64,000 bases of DNA from Paracentrotus lividus (Eukaryota > Echinodermata > Echinoidea > Camarodonta > Echinidae). The stretch spans positions 38,622,954 through 38,686,953 of the forward strand of contig CALNVZ010003425.1 in NCBI GenBank assembly GCA_940671915.1, written 5' to 3'. Made by a program: the position numbers and the translations under genes. Under the pieces are notes generated by a model. It searched no databases, had not been told where the DNA came from, and was given only the letters and a program-made list of their open reading frames with translations. The stretch's first letter is position 1. Each line of letters starts with the position of its first letter. Positions 10,501 to 24,127 of the stretch are shown here, piece by piece.

Positions 10501-13500
10501 AATCAAATCAAGATCTCTTAAAACTAATCAAATCCCTCAACATCTTTTCATTCCAAGGTTTCTGTTGAACCCATCTGCCAGCTCAGAGGAGCAGTTATCT
10601 CTCTTCAAGTTCTTAGGCATTCTCTTTGGTGTGGCCATCAGAACCAAGAAACTCTAGATCTCCATCTAGCCCCTCTGGTCTGGGAAACAATTGGTTGGGA
10701 TACCCCTCACAACACAAGACCTGGAAGAGGTAAATTGATAAATTGCCAGTTGTTTTACTGCACTATTTGACTAATGCCCGTTAGTCTAATTCCATTTTCT
10801 CTACGACCAGTTTGTCTAATTATAAACTTTTGGTCTAATTGCTACTGTGACTGTTACATTAATTTTGATAATGAAAAAAAATGAAAATAAAAGTACAGTT
10901 GTCAATTGGTTTGTTATAAATGAAGCAATATTACTCAGAAAGCAAAACAACACATGAACTTTATTGTATAGAACATAATTCTACTTTTATTTAAAGATAA
11001 TTTGATTGCATCCGTAAATATAAATCATTAAAAATCCCATACAAGTAATATGTCTTCTTTACTAACATTCTACATTTATTAATATTTTAATTTGTTGGTT
11101 AATTGTTGTTTTGACAGGTTGATTTCCTGAACGTACAGAACCTGAGAAGCATCAGTGATATTTGATAAGAGCGGAGTGAATGAGACAACTTCCATGAGTT
11201 AGTCAGAGTTGTTTCCTATTTTTCAACTTGTATTGTCCTCGTGAAATGTTTAGAGTCAAGGTTGGGGGGGGGTTGGTTATGAAGTGCATTATTAGGATAA
11301 TTTTTATTTCATACAGGGATTCTCTGTAAAGTTTGACTTTATTTCCTATAATCTCGATAAAAATTTTTCCTAAAAAAAAAAAAATCCTTGACGATCAAAA
11401 TGTTTGTTATTAATAATAAGGATTATCTATATACATGTATATATTTCTTTAAATTTGAGCATCCCATTTGGCTCTTCATATTTCAATTGGTTTGTAATGT
11501 TTTTTGTAACTTATGGAATGACTTAATGAACAACCACCCCCCCCCCCCCCGCCCCTCTTGTGAAATTCAAAGACATGGACATTTGAACAGCCTCTGTAAT
11601 GTTTGGTTTCAATGGATGAGAGTTTGATGTGGATAGCCTAATGTCAAAGTAAATCACAATAAATTAGCAGACAACAGGAAAGACAAAAGGAGATTGTGGC
11701 TGCTATTAGGTGCCACACATCTTCTGGCCTACCAGAAGTACATGTTCTCTAAGCTAATTTATGAATGTTATAGCATAGAAAATCCAAATATAGAAAGGTT
11801 CATTTGGGAAGTTTATGGAATATAATGATTTTAAAAAAAGAAAATCAATATATGTAATCATCTGCTTTGTAATAGTGTTCATGTTATGTAATGTGGATGT
11901 ACAATTGTATTTCTTTTCTTTTAGAAGTAAATGATATGAATTTAAATGTGGATATAGGTTATATAAGTGGATGAAGACTATATACATGTTAACATAAAAC
12001 ATGTTGTTATTAGGTAGACCCCTAGAGCGGTTTGATGGTCAGAATGCAGATTGTGACTTGTACCCATCTTACCGGGAGGCTGGAGTATACCACTCACATT
12101 CAGTAATGAGTATCTAAAAAACCCTATACAGTCTGTGTCAATAAAAATGGTACAGTTGGAAAACATTTTTTTGTTATGTGAAGGTTAATATCAACGTGTA
12201 TTTTGTTATTTTCATAAAGCAGGAATATCACTCTTTCTTCTGCAATTTTTTTCATCACATTTGGTGCAGTATTTTTTGAGATATGACTAATTTTCTACAA
12301 TCAAGAAAAATCAATTTTTCGCACGCCGTCCCATCCTTTGTGTACGATTTCGCATAATGACCGTGAATTCAGCGCTCCAGAACAATGGAAGTGCGTAATT
12401 TTGATTTGTTCCTCGTCGCACCAAACTTAGCATAACTTTTTGTTTTACGAAAGCAAATTATACAGGACCAAAGAAAGTGTTTCTAGATCCTTTGGATTTC
12501 ATTTCATGGGGAAGTTCATTCCATAGGCGGGTTCCTACACAAGTTACTGAAAATTTGCCTTAGCATCATCTATTGAGGATGGGTGGTCTTGAAGAAGTGT
12601 ATCAAAGTCTACAAACACTTAATCATCATCCTTATCTTCACTATCATTATCATCACAATCACCATCATCATCACCATCTCACTATCAACATCATCATTAT
12701 CACCATATTTCTAATCTCGTCATCATCATTATCATAATCTTCATCAACATCATCACAACCACCACCATCTTCACTGTCATCAACATCACCATCATCACCA
12801 TTGCCATCATCACCATCATCATAATCACCATCATCATCACTACCACCACCACCACCATCACAGAGCTAATCTTCATCATCAATGTCTTCCTCATCACCAC
12901 TATCATTATCATCATCACCATTACACCCTTCACCATAATCATCATCAGCAGAATCATTATCATTTTATCATCACTACCCTTACCAGATTCAGATTCAGAT
13001 TCAGATTCAGATTAATTTATTCTTCAATATAAAAAACATTGAAATTTGCCTTCCACTGGCGTCGGACAAAGTATGAACAATGCAATAATATGAACAATAC
13101 AATTAAATTACATGAACAATACAAAATACTTAAATATGTGACACAAATAACAATATTGCACGTAAGATAAAGGGATAGAAAGAGAGAGAGAGAGAGAGAG
13201 AGAGAAGGGAGTTAGGCGGAGAGATAGAGAGAAGAAGAAAAGAAGGTAATAATAGAGGCAGTAGGATGAGAAAGTGTAAAAGAGGAATAAAATCGATCTG
13301 ACTGCTGTTAAATCAATTACCATCATCATCATGAGGCAAGAGACAACATAAGGCTAGTCTTCATAGAAAACGAGACTTTGGTAAGAGAAGAATCTAACCA
13401 GCCTACCTGTCTCTGTTACTCCCATTCTCTGAGACTGCATTCGGAGTCGGGATGAGAAGCCCTACGGTGCCAGACTCTAGCTCTTGGCACATCTCGGTGA

Positions 13501-16500
13501 TGGTATCATCAAATACTCCGCCCGCATCGTCTGCTCCTTCTCCTACCAGCTTCACCTTCCAGGCTCTGGCAGGTAGTCGTAGATCAGCTGGCTTCAAGCG
13601 AACTACCTGCTTAGCTATCTGCACAAAGATGGCCTTGCATTTACGCCCCCTTCAACAAAGAGCAAACACAATTTCATAAAGATTTATATACTATACAGTC
13701 GACTCTCATTATGTCCGGGACCAAGCCAATTACTTTTTTCTTATGAAATCTTACTACAATTACAGAAAATATCGACAAATACATTTATGTGACATTTATG
13801 TGAGCTTGTAAATTCTACTCATGTTAAAAATATCCACTGTAAAAGACATCATTTTTAAAGACGAAAAACAGCTCAAATGATAGGGCCAAACATCTGTGTG
13901 TAGTCCTATACATACATATCTTTGTGCAGTGCATGTGAGTCTCAGTAGAATTTATAGTAAATTTTTTATAATTTCAGTCATTCCAAAACCTTACAGCATA
14001 CTTGTACACCTGTACATGCACATCAATTCTAAGGTGCCTTATAATCATCCTTCTCAATCGCATTTCTTCATTTAATTTTCACGACCAGCTCTAAAGTTTA
14101 TTTTTAAAACCCTAAAGAAAACACAAGCTTATACAATAAATCAAATAAAATCCATCTAAATTTTGACTGACCTTGTAGCGAGTCTCTTGACAGTGACCTG
14201 AGGTCCATAGTTCTTGCCTTGGACCATGGTCCTACCGATAGCCCTTACCATGGGCAGGGTATACACCCTGGGCGCCAATAAGGGCCGCAGAGAACCATCC
14301 ATTAAGCCTGAGATCCCAGCCCCATACGGACCTAATGTTATGTGCTATGGAGATCAAACAAATAATCAACATAAGAGATCAGCTAGGAAGAGATCAAATT
14401 ATTATTATTATCATAAAAACAGCTGGCAATTCCATGCTTTTGTTATTTTTATCGTTATTTTTTGTGTTTAATGTATTTTCTGGGTCCCGTACAACACAGT
14501 ACTATGTTAGCATCTCTATTATACAGGATGTGTAATCCAGTCAGGTTAAGCCATATTAAACATGAAATCGCCACATACCATGTAGCCATTTCTGGTCTGT
14601 AAATTAGACATGAAAAATTAGGAACAATTATCCCAGGGCTGTAAGTTCTGACTAATTATCATCATTATGAATTCTGCATGTATGAACTTTTAAAATGCAT
14701 TTATCTTATCCAGGGGGGGGGGGGGTCACCAAGTTGTTTGTAGAGTTATGGATGACTTTAAGAAAGATTCTAAAATGTTGTGTGTGCTACACATATCACA
14801 TTCTCAATCGTTCAGCACAAGAACTGATCACCAGTTGTTCGTAAAATTTGTTTGTAGCTTACAATCGAGTTGGAGAAGCACCACCCACATATCTTTACCT
14901 GCGCAGGGTCTAGATTGAGTAGTCTCCATGATGAATACATGAGATCACTGAAGTGATGAAGTAGTCTTAGCCTAGCCCTGACACTCCCTGGACTACAGTC
15001 CTTGAGAGCCGTGTACTGGGTAGGGATCCCATTAGGTAGGCCAAGCTGCAGGGGGGCTGGGGTTCCAGGGCTACATCGTGGAACAGGGGGCGCCGTCCAT
15101 GCAGCAGAGTGGCTCCGCCCGGCTGAGATCTGAACATCAGGTGAAATGAAATGGATGAAATATTCATTGGTTACTTAATCATCATAGGTTACAAGAATAA
15201 TGTGACAATGTCTTTACAGGGGTACAAAACATGAAGTGATGATACAGAAAATCTAGAGCCCATAAAGCATGATAGCTTTATATGATTGCAAGCTAAACAA
15301 ACTAGAAATATCACTGAAGGTGATTGATACTGCCACCATGTGTATGCAGCAGTTCACGATCACTGCCCAAAAAATGATAGAGTGCATGTACATGTTGTTG
15401 GATCTGAAAAAGGTAGTTCCTGTGAGGGTTCGATAAACATGCATTTTGAATTCCTATTTCAGTCTCATGCAATAGTAGCCACTCATGAAACTTGTACACA
15501 ATTTGTTTAATGATAATAATAATAATGGTTATTTATATATGTGTTATACACAAAAGTATCACAGCGCTTACAATTTATGCAAAGACACAGAATATAAATA
15601 TAAATCTTAAGTTACAAAAAAAATCTATAGAATTATGAACATTAAATTGCATCATATATTTGTATTCTCAGCTGCACCAGGTTGAGGCCTGTGGGCGTTT
15701 CATGAAATAACTTGTCAGACGTTTTATCCGACAAACTGTTATAAGCTACTGAAATGCTTGCATCTGATTGGCTGAGAGGAAATTTGTCAGATAAAATGTC
15801 TGACAAGTCCTTTGATGAAATGCCCCCCTGGTGGCCTCTTGCTTGATGCTCCATTCACCAACAATTTAAGGGACAAGCCCAGTCAGCACATTATTCGCAG
15901 AAGCTCTAGTATAGCACTTACATACAGGTATGTTTGTTACGTGATGATAAAGTTCAAATTTAAGTACTGTATTCATGGAAATATTTGTGGATTTCGCACA
16001 AAGAGCAGCAAGCGTGATCTAAAAGACCCGCCAATATACAGGGCGTCCCAAAAAGAACTATACACTTTTGAAATGGCTGCCAAATAAAAAGTATATGATT
16101 TTAGGTAATGAAATTTACATGTATGGAAAGCTCATTATCCCAAATTCATATGACATCAAAAAAGTCTGAAAATAAGTCATGCATGATGAGCAGCGTTCAC
16201 TTTTGTAAAGGGTATGGAATTAGGGTGCGCAGGAATTGCCCTACCAATTTGTATAAGGAAAGTCATTTGGAGCCTATGGATTGAGGATGATATGCAGAAT
16301 TACTGATCAATTATGTTGAGTTGGGTTTGGTAAGTGAAATTGTTGAATTGGGGATTACATTTCATGCATGAGTGAACAAGGATATGTATTTCCTATTATA
16401 CCATTGTAACTTTCAAGGTTTATTCAGTGGTGTGTTAGTGGTAGTCAGGATGGGTGCCAGACAGGTGAGATGCAGGGTAAAATTTTGATCAGTTTTGATG

Positions 16501-19500
16501 ATCGTTTTCATGATCTTTGGATTGTCTGAATGTCTAACATCAGTGACGTTCTTTTTTTTTCAACAAACATTTTTAGAGTATTCAATTTACATAATCCACA
16601 TTGGATATTAAGATATATATAGAGAAATTTAGATAATCTTGAAATGTGGGCAGGCATATTATGATTCTTTACTATCCATTGAAGGGATTATTCAAAGTCA
16701 CTGATGTTTAAAACCCCCCCCCCCAAAAAAAAAAAAAAAAAAAAAAAAAAGAAAAGAAAAAAGAAGAAAAAAAAAAAAAAGAAAAAGAAGAAAGAAAGAA
16801 AAGAATAACAGCACCTGTGCTCGAATTAGCACTTACAAAATAATGAATTTAGAGAATTAGAGTTAAAGACTGACATGTTAATTTCACAAAATTTTGTTAA
16901 CACTGTCATATTCCTTACAAAATCCAAATTGCGAAAATGACTGGATAGTTGGTTGCTTGATCAATTGAATGTGATTGAATTGGATAACAGTAAGACATTG
17001 GATTGTGAAATAACTGTATGAAGATGATGTAATGCTTGATTGATTATTAGTTGAAACATTTGGAGATTGTACACTGTTGATAAATGATTGCTAGCTGGGT
17101 GTTGATTGTCTAATTTGTGTGACTGATTGATTGATAGATTAAATAATTGTCATCAACCATCCCAATTTGGGTAAATGTGAAAAGACCATGATGCGAGGAG
17201 GTAGTCAGATATTTGGAAAATACTAATAATAAAAATGGTCAAAACAACACCCATGCAAAAAGAGAGAATAGATAGAGAGAAAAGAGGGAGGGAACAGGAA
17301 GGAAAAGAAAGAAGAGAGGGAGAGAGAGAAGACAAAGAGAGAGAGAGAGAGGAGAGAGAAGAGAAAGAAAGAAAGAAAGAGGGAGGGAGAGAAAAGAAAA
17401 GGAGAGAGATTAAAACACCACTGAAAGACTCATTAAATATACCTTGGAAATTACAATTCAACAATAGAAATACATATTCCTGTTCACTCGCTGAATGATC
17501 GTCTCCATTCAACAAATTTCACTTAGCAACCCAAACTCATCATATATATACAGTAATATTGCATATCATCCTCAATTCCATAAGCTCCAAATGACTTTCC
17601 CATACAAATTGTGCGCTTCTGCGCAATCCTCCTAACACCCATTACAAAAGTGGAAAGCTCCTCATGCATGACTTATTTCGGACTTTTTGATGTCATATTG
17701 AAATTTGGCTTCTCATTACCTGTAAAGTTCATTACCTAAAACATATATTTTTTATTGGCAGCCATTCAAAAGTGTAGTTTTTTTGGGACGCACTGTATAG
17801 GCATGATTTCCTATACGTACGCTGGTTCAATTGCGAGCTTACGAAAATGCAGCGCGAATTTAAGAACCAGTGAACAACGTTTTAAGGCCGCCTCACCGCG
17901 AAAAATATATCCTGCGAAAATAGAAAGCGAAAGTATAAGCTAATGATCTAAAAAATCACTAATTTTATTATTTACGAGATAATCACATGACCCTCTCTTA
18001 CCTTGCTTTTGTTCCCGAGAACAATGCTATGACCGAACCAACAATAGACTACCAAACATTTTTCCTACTCCTACCCCTCCATAATACCCTGCTCTCACGC
18101 CTGCCTGACACGAGGTGGCGCTAGACCACTAAGGCATATATCTTCATTCTGAACCAACCAATTCGACACTCGTCATAGAGACAAGGTTGGGGCCGGAGGG
18201 AGGGGCGTAAGAGAGGGTCATGTGATTATCTCGTAATAATAAAATTAGTGCTAATTTACTAATTTACTTCAATAAATCACATGACCCTCTCTTTACCTTG
18301 CTTAGTCCAAACAGACCAGCACCGACACCTAGGTGACAAAAACGGAGAGCAGTGGGGGGGGGGCTAAGAATTAATAGTCTCCGGTGCCGCCGACAACGCC
18401 AAGACACCAAAACACTCCTGCCCATGCAAACGTCACGTAGGAAAATGAAATGAAGGAAACTAGACGCCAGAACGCTCGCTTCAAAACAACCTCAGTGGGA
18501 ACGCTGCAAAGAGCGCCCAAGAAGCACGCTGATACCTCTGGTATCGAGAGTTTGGGGGGCCCTTCCTGACATCATAGCGTCAGGACCCGCGCTTAAGTCC
18601 CTCCACGACATCTGGAGATGGAGTCGGGGAAAGCGGCAGAAAGAATCTCGAGTGATGAAGAGTTTATTCACTCTACAGCAGAGATTCGGATCTGGAGATA
18701 GTACCCTTTAGGGCCCTAACCGACACCACACCTTATCCTCCGGGACCAAAGAGAAGGGAGGAGCTGCTGTTGAGAAGCTTCTCCCCGGTCCCGAAGAGGC
18801 AGTCTGGTCTTCCAATGAAACGAGGTTCAGGGCGAAGACGTAACGCTCCCGAGGTTCGAACCTGATGTGCCCTCAGCAACACTAAGGGCAAGAAGCGAAC
18901 TTCGTCTTGGCCTAAGGCCACCGCCACCAAGAAGACAGTTCTTAACTGTCAAGAGGTGAAACGATGCTTCCGACAACGGCTCGAAAGGAGGGTTAGCAAA
19001 CGCCTCCAAAAACCTTAGGCAAACTCAAGAGGAGCTAAGGGAGTAGACTGAGGTCTTCGCAAAAGGAAAGACCTAAGCAAGCGGCTTAACTCGGGAGAGT
19101 TAGAAACGTTACAGCCGTCATGAAAACCATCGTGAATTGCCGCAATGGCAGAACGATAGCCTCGTAAGGTCGAAAGAGAACGACCCTTGTCAAAAAGGTG
19201 GATTAAAAAATCCGCTAAGACCGGGCAGGGGGCCCCTCTGGGGGAGCAACCCTTCTCTTCGCAACACTCAGAAAAGGCAGCTAGACGGGAGTTATACACC
19301 GTTAGCGTCAACTCCCTCCGGCTCCCGGCCATGAGAGCCGAGGCCCTCTCCGAGAAGCCAGACGAGATTGCCTGCGACCTGACAACTGCCACGCAGTCAA
19401 GCAAAGCCGAGTCGGGTGCTCTGAAAGAGCGCCGGAGATCGGCTGGCTCACAACGTCCTGCCATCGAGGGAGGGGTCACGGACGGCCGACCACAAGCTCG

Positions 19501-22500
19501 CGAAGGCGAGGAACCATGGTCTGCCCGGCCAGTGCGGGGCTATAGAATCATCCAAGCCCCGTCCTCCACTAGCTTGGCTAGCACTAGGGGGATCAGCGGA
19601 AAAGGGGGGAATGCAAAATTCTCAACCCGCTCCAGCTGAACGAGAGCGCGTCTTGAACGTACGCTCTCGGGTCCCAACTCGTCATCAGCCGCTCGAAGAG
19701 GGTCTGACGGAAAGACCATTCCGAGGGGAGAGATTTGCCGTGGGACAGGAGTCCGCTAAAACATTCTCCCGACCCGGTAGGTACGAGGCAGACAGGAGGA
19801 TACTTCTCTCCTTGCATCATCTCCACAGTTGAGCCGTCAAGCGGTTCAAGCTCCGGGAGTGAGTGCCTCCTTGACGATTGATGTAAGCCGCCACGCTCAC
19901 ATTGTCCGTCAAAAAGAGAACCGAGCGGCCTAACAGTCGATCCTGAAAAAGATCCAGGGATGACTGAACCGCTAACATCTCTAACACATAGATGTGGGGA
20001 GGGGAGGTCAGTTGAGACCAGTCCCCCGTCGTCCACTGACCCTCGCATAGGCCGTCCCAGCACTGCAGTGACGCGTCCGTGGAAATCGACACGGATGGTA
20101 GAGTCACACGAAAGGGCATGCCCCTGGGAAGAAACACAAGGCTCTTCCATAGGGCTAGCAGCCAGGCCACCTCCAGCGGGAGGGGGACCCAGGTCCTCGG
20201 AGACGAAACTCCCAGCGCGCTCCCGATCAAAATCCAACTCGGCTCCCAGGTAAACTGTTGTGCGGTCGGAAGAGGAGCCGCTCCCTGGAGTTGCTACTAA
20301 GAGTCCAATCGTCAGGTAGACGTACAAGTCTGAGGTAACATGGAAGTACGCATCTCTACAATCGAGGAAAGAGATATCGCCCAATTCCTCCGAGCCGAGG
20401 GAAGGAAGAGTCCTGCCGAGGTGCTCGTATGCGGATCGCTTCCGAGTTCAACAGAGTCTAAATAGACTTTCGACTCGGAGCCAACAAAAACCTCCTTCCG
20501 ACCAGAATCTGACTCGGGATCCGCTGTAGGCGGTCGAGACGAAGAGCTCCCGGGCAGCCCGGTGTGGGTGAACGAGAACTCCGATGTAAGCTCGGAGCGC
20601 GGTCAACCGATCCCAACATCCAAGAGACCGGCAGGCTGGGAGGGGGAAAAACCGGGGAGGATTCTCGCCTTGCCATCCATTACCGAAGGTAAGGCTGGCG
20701 TAAGGGCGTCGAGCCGGGGGCCCGAGTGGCAAAGCAGTTGTGAAGGCCGGCGTCATGAGACTAGGGCCAGGCAAAACCATGCCCACGAGGGGTAACCTGT
20801 CCCCTTCACCTTTAGGCGCCGAGGCCGAGGGATAGGGGGCGAACCCCGCTTGATAGCGGTGCCAAAGGCATAACCATCCAGGTACCTGAAGTTGGCGGGC
20901 GGTTTGAGACAGGCATGTCGTTATGACAAAGGGCCAGGCATACCAACCACGAGGGGGTACGCTAGTCCCGTCACCTTCTGTGCGAAGAGCCCGGGATAGG
21001 GAGCGGAAACACCCGCTTGGTAGGGTTGCCGAAGGCGCAAACACCAAGGTATCTTGATATTGGCGGGCGGTTGAGATCAGGCCAGTGTCGTGTGACACAG
21101 GGGCCAAGGCATACCAAGCCACGAGGGGTAGCTAAGGTCCCGTCACCTCTGGTGCAAGCCCGAGGGATGGAGCGAAAAACCCGCTTTGGTAGGGTGCCGA
21201 AGGCACAAACCAACAAAGTATCTGGATGTGGCGGGCGATTGAGACCAGGCCAGTGTCTGTGAACAAGGGCCAGGCCAACCAAGCCACAAATGGGTAGCTA
21301 GTTCCCGCTCACCTCTGGTGCGAAGCCCGAGGATAGGAGCGCAACCCCGCTTGGTAGGGTGCCGCAGGCAACAACCACCAAAGTAATCTGATTGAGGCGG
21401 GTGGTTGAGACCAGCCAGTATCGTGTGACAAGGGCCAGGCATCCACAGCCACCAGAGGTAGCTAGTCGCCGCACCTCTGGTGCGAAGCCCGAGGGATAGG
21501 GAGCAAAACCCCGGCTTGGTAGGGAGGTTGTGACCAGGCCGGTGTCGTGAGCGGATAACTGATCTCCCCGGACGTTCTGATAGAACGCCCGAGGGTCCGG
21601 GAGGCCGGGTGTTCGTTGAAACAAACCCCCGGCGGCGCCATGAAGGGATAGCCGTAGCTCCGACCCATCCGACTCGGGCTCCACAAGGGGCGGACGAGAC
21701 GGGGAGGTCTCCCAGGGCAGACTGGGCTGGGTGAGCGAGAAACTCCGAAGTATGTTCGGAGTCAGTCACCGATCGCCATATCCCGGGGCCGCACGGCTGG
21801 GACTCCCTAGGCGGGTGATCAAGCCAGAGGCCGACGTGGCGGGTGGTAGTGACCAGGCCAGGTGTCACGGGACGAGGGCCGGGTAGACTCTGCCACGAGG
21901 GGTACCATAATCCGTACCTCTCTGGGCGAAGCCCAAGGGATAGGGAGCGAGACGCCGCTTGGTAGGGTGCTGAAAGCACCCATTCAAGGATCGGGATATC
22001 CGGCAGCTCTCGGGTCTGACGAGGCAGCGAGCACTGCATCCTGAATGGATAACGATAAGACGTCTGGATAGACGAACCCGCTCCCTTGGCCGGAGAACAA
22101 CCGAGACGACAAAGTCTTAGGCACCCCGGAAAACGTGGACGCACGTTTTGCTATGGTGCTCTTCGAGCTACAAGACCTTTCTTAGTGCTGGACTTAGAGG
22201 AGGTGGAGCCAGCGCTGGACACAAGTGTCACTGGCGTGCTTCCCCCCCTACTTAGGCAGGAGAGGCGAACGACCTGGCGGTCGAGACGACTCTCCCGCCG
22301 GGCATGCTTCCGAACCCGGCGAAAACGACTTCGAAGAGACCAATGCTGCCAGCTCTGTGTCGTCTGTGTCGTCAGAGGAGTCACTCCTGCTGTCCAAGGT
22401 TAGAACGCCTCTGAAAAGAAAAGAACAAAATTATGTCTTTGTAAGCGTAAACCTAATTGCTTAGAAAAGCTAAGGCAAGACAAGCGAGACCGGCTACTTA

Positions 22501-24013
22501 GGCGGCTCACGGAGAACTCAAAAAAAAAAGAAAACCCCGTCTAGAAAGGCTAGACGAAGAAATAATTTTTTTTTTTTTTTTTTTTTTGTTGACGAAAACG
22601 GGACGAAACCTCCGTTAGAAACGACAAAAAGGAAGAGTATGCACCAGAAGAGCGACTAACAAGAAGGCGCTCGATCACACATACACACACACACGCCAAC
22701 AAAACAAGATGGGCGTCGAACAAAGACGGAAGTCCAAAGACCCGGAAGACACCCCGCAAAAAGGCCACGAGGCCGCGGGAAAAGTACAATAATAACAAAA
22801 CGTACTTAAAAAGTCAAAATATTCTAGAAAAGGAAGAAGGAAACCCTCCTAAAGGAGAACAACCAGAGAGAAGAGTCGGAGAAGAGCGGGACTGAGTTTC
22901 AAAAGAAAAACAGGCGCTCAAACCGACCGACCAAAAACAACCACGTTAAAAAGAACGGGCGGGACTGGGTTGGAAACGGGAAGAAAAACGTTCGGAAAAG
23001 GACGTAATTCTAGCCAAAAGGAGGGGCGCAGTAAAACTAAAAGCACCCAATTTAACGCTAGGCGGTAAAAGGAGGCTTTAGGAAGCGCAAATATTTGATA
23101 ATAATAAATTCAAAATCGTAAATAGGAACGATCTCACCCGAAAAATCAGGAACGGGTCCGATCAGCACGACTCGAAAAAATCAGAATGAAGATATATGCC
23201 TTAGTGGTCTAGCGCACCTCGTGTCAGGCAGGCGTGAGGCAGGGTATTATGGAGGTAGGGAAGTAGGAAAATGTTTGGTTTAGTCTATTGTTGGTTCGGT
23301 CATAGCATTGTTCTCGGGAACAAAAGCAAGGTAAGAGAGGGTCATGTGATTATTGAAGTAAATCAGAGAAACTAGCGAGCAAACATACCTGCTGAATGTT
23401 CTTGCCTTGCAACGAACCAACAAGTACTGGTTCCCTCACAGTATTGAAGTGTCCTAGACCCAGCTGACCATCGCTGTTACTCCCCCATCCCCATACATCC
23501 CCTGTACTAGTGAGTGCAAGGGTGTGCTCTGAGCCTACAGCGATGTCTTCTACAAAGAACCCTGCTAGAGCAAGAACCTGCTGGGGTCTGTTAGCTAGAC
23601 GAGCTCGGTTCTCGGGGAGTCCAGTTAAACGATCTGTGGAGTGCAAAATAGATGCAGAGACAAGAGAGAAAGAGAGAGTCAGGCTTTGAGACTACGATAC
23701 TGTATAAAGTAACGTTTTCACAAACAACAATCACACACATTTTTTAAGTTGTTGTTTTGCGATTGATTTAAGAATTTGGGGAGATACTGTAGAAGCCAAT
23801 ATTGTTGTGTGTTTTTCAATTCACGACCAACCAGTGGTTCACGAAAATAAAACTACAGCAAAAATTTCAGATTGTATAGCAGAAGAGGGATTTCATTATG
23901 AAGTCAGTAATGATGAAGATGATAATGACAGCGATGGTGATGATGATAATGATGATGATGATGATGATTATGATGATAATGATGATGATGATCATGATCA
24001 TGATGATGGTGAC

Positions 24014-24047
<34 letters not shown>

Positions 24048-24087
24048 GTGATGGTGATGGTGACGATGATGATGATGATGGCGATGG

Positions 24088-24127
<40 letters not shown>

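Larger units (their letters stand above)
1057..12473. other. segment inverted relative to the host gene
   Basis: Both edges fall inside one MITE family member, whose left part ends at 12473 and whose right part ends, inverted, at about 1056. HERC1 exons inside (w40, w41 and a copy of w42's start) read plus while all others read minus. Flipping the segment gives the exon order w39, w40, w41, w42 copies, w42. It could be a biological inversion or a mis-oriented assembly piece. The edges are not at the N gap. Confidence 0.88.
17955..23363 (-). mobile_element. DIRS-like tyrosine-recombinase retrotransposon, copy 2
   Basis: A 5.4-kb element read on the minus strand. Inverted terminal repeats are at 17955-18152 and 23181-23363, and an internal complementary region at 18207-18298 joins the complements of both outer ends. 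Gene remnants in order: gag-like, RT fragment, RNase H, tyrosine recombinase. Several frameshifts make it inactive. No protease, integrase or LTRs are seen, which fits DIRS and not Gypsy. It is inserted in the intron between w36 and w37. Confidence 0.88.

Noticed and set aside
17235..17498. Open frames in the GA-rich tract
   Set aside because: Arg/Glu-rich translation of a simple GA repeat inside a non-coding TIR element.
1214..23363. Inversion caused by recombination between the two DIRS copies or their inverted terminal repeats
   Set aside because: The edges at about 1056 and 12473 lie outside both elements, inside a MITE. DIRS-mediated exchange would put the edges inside DIRS sequence.
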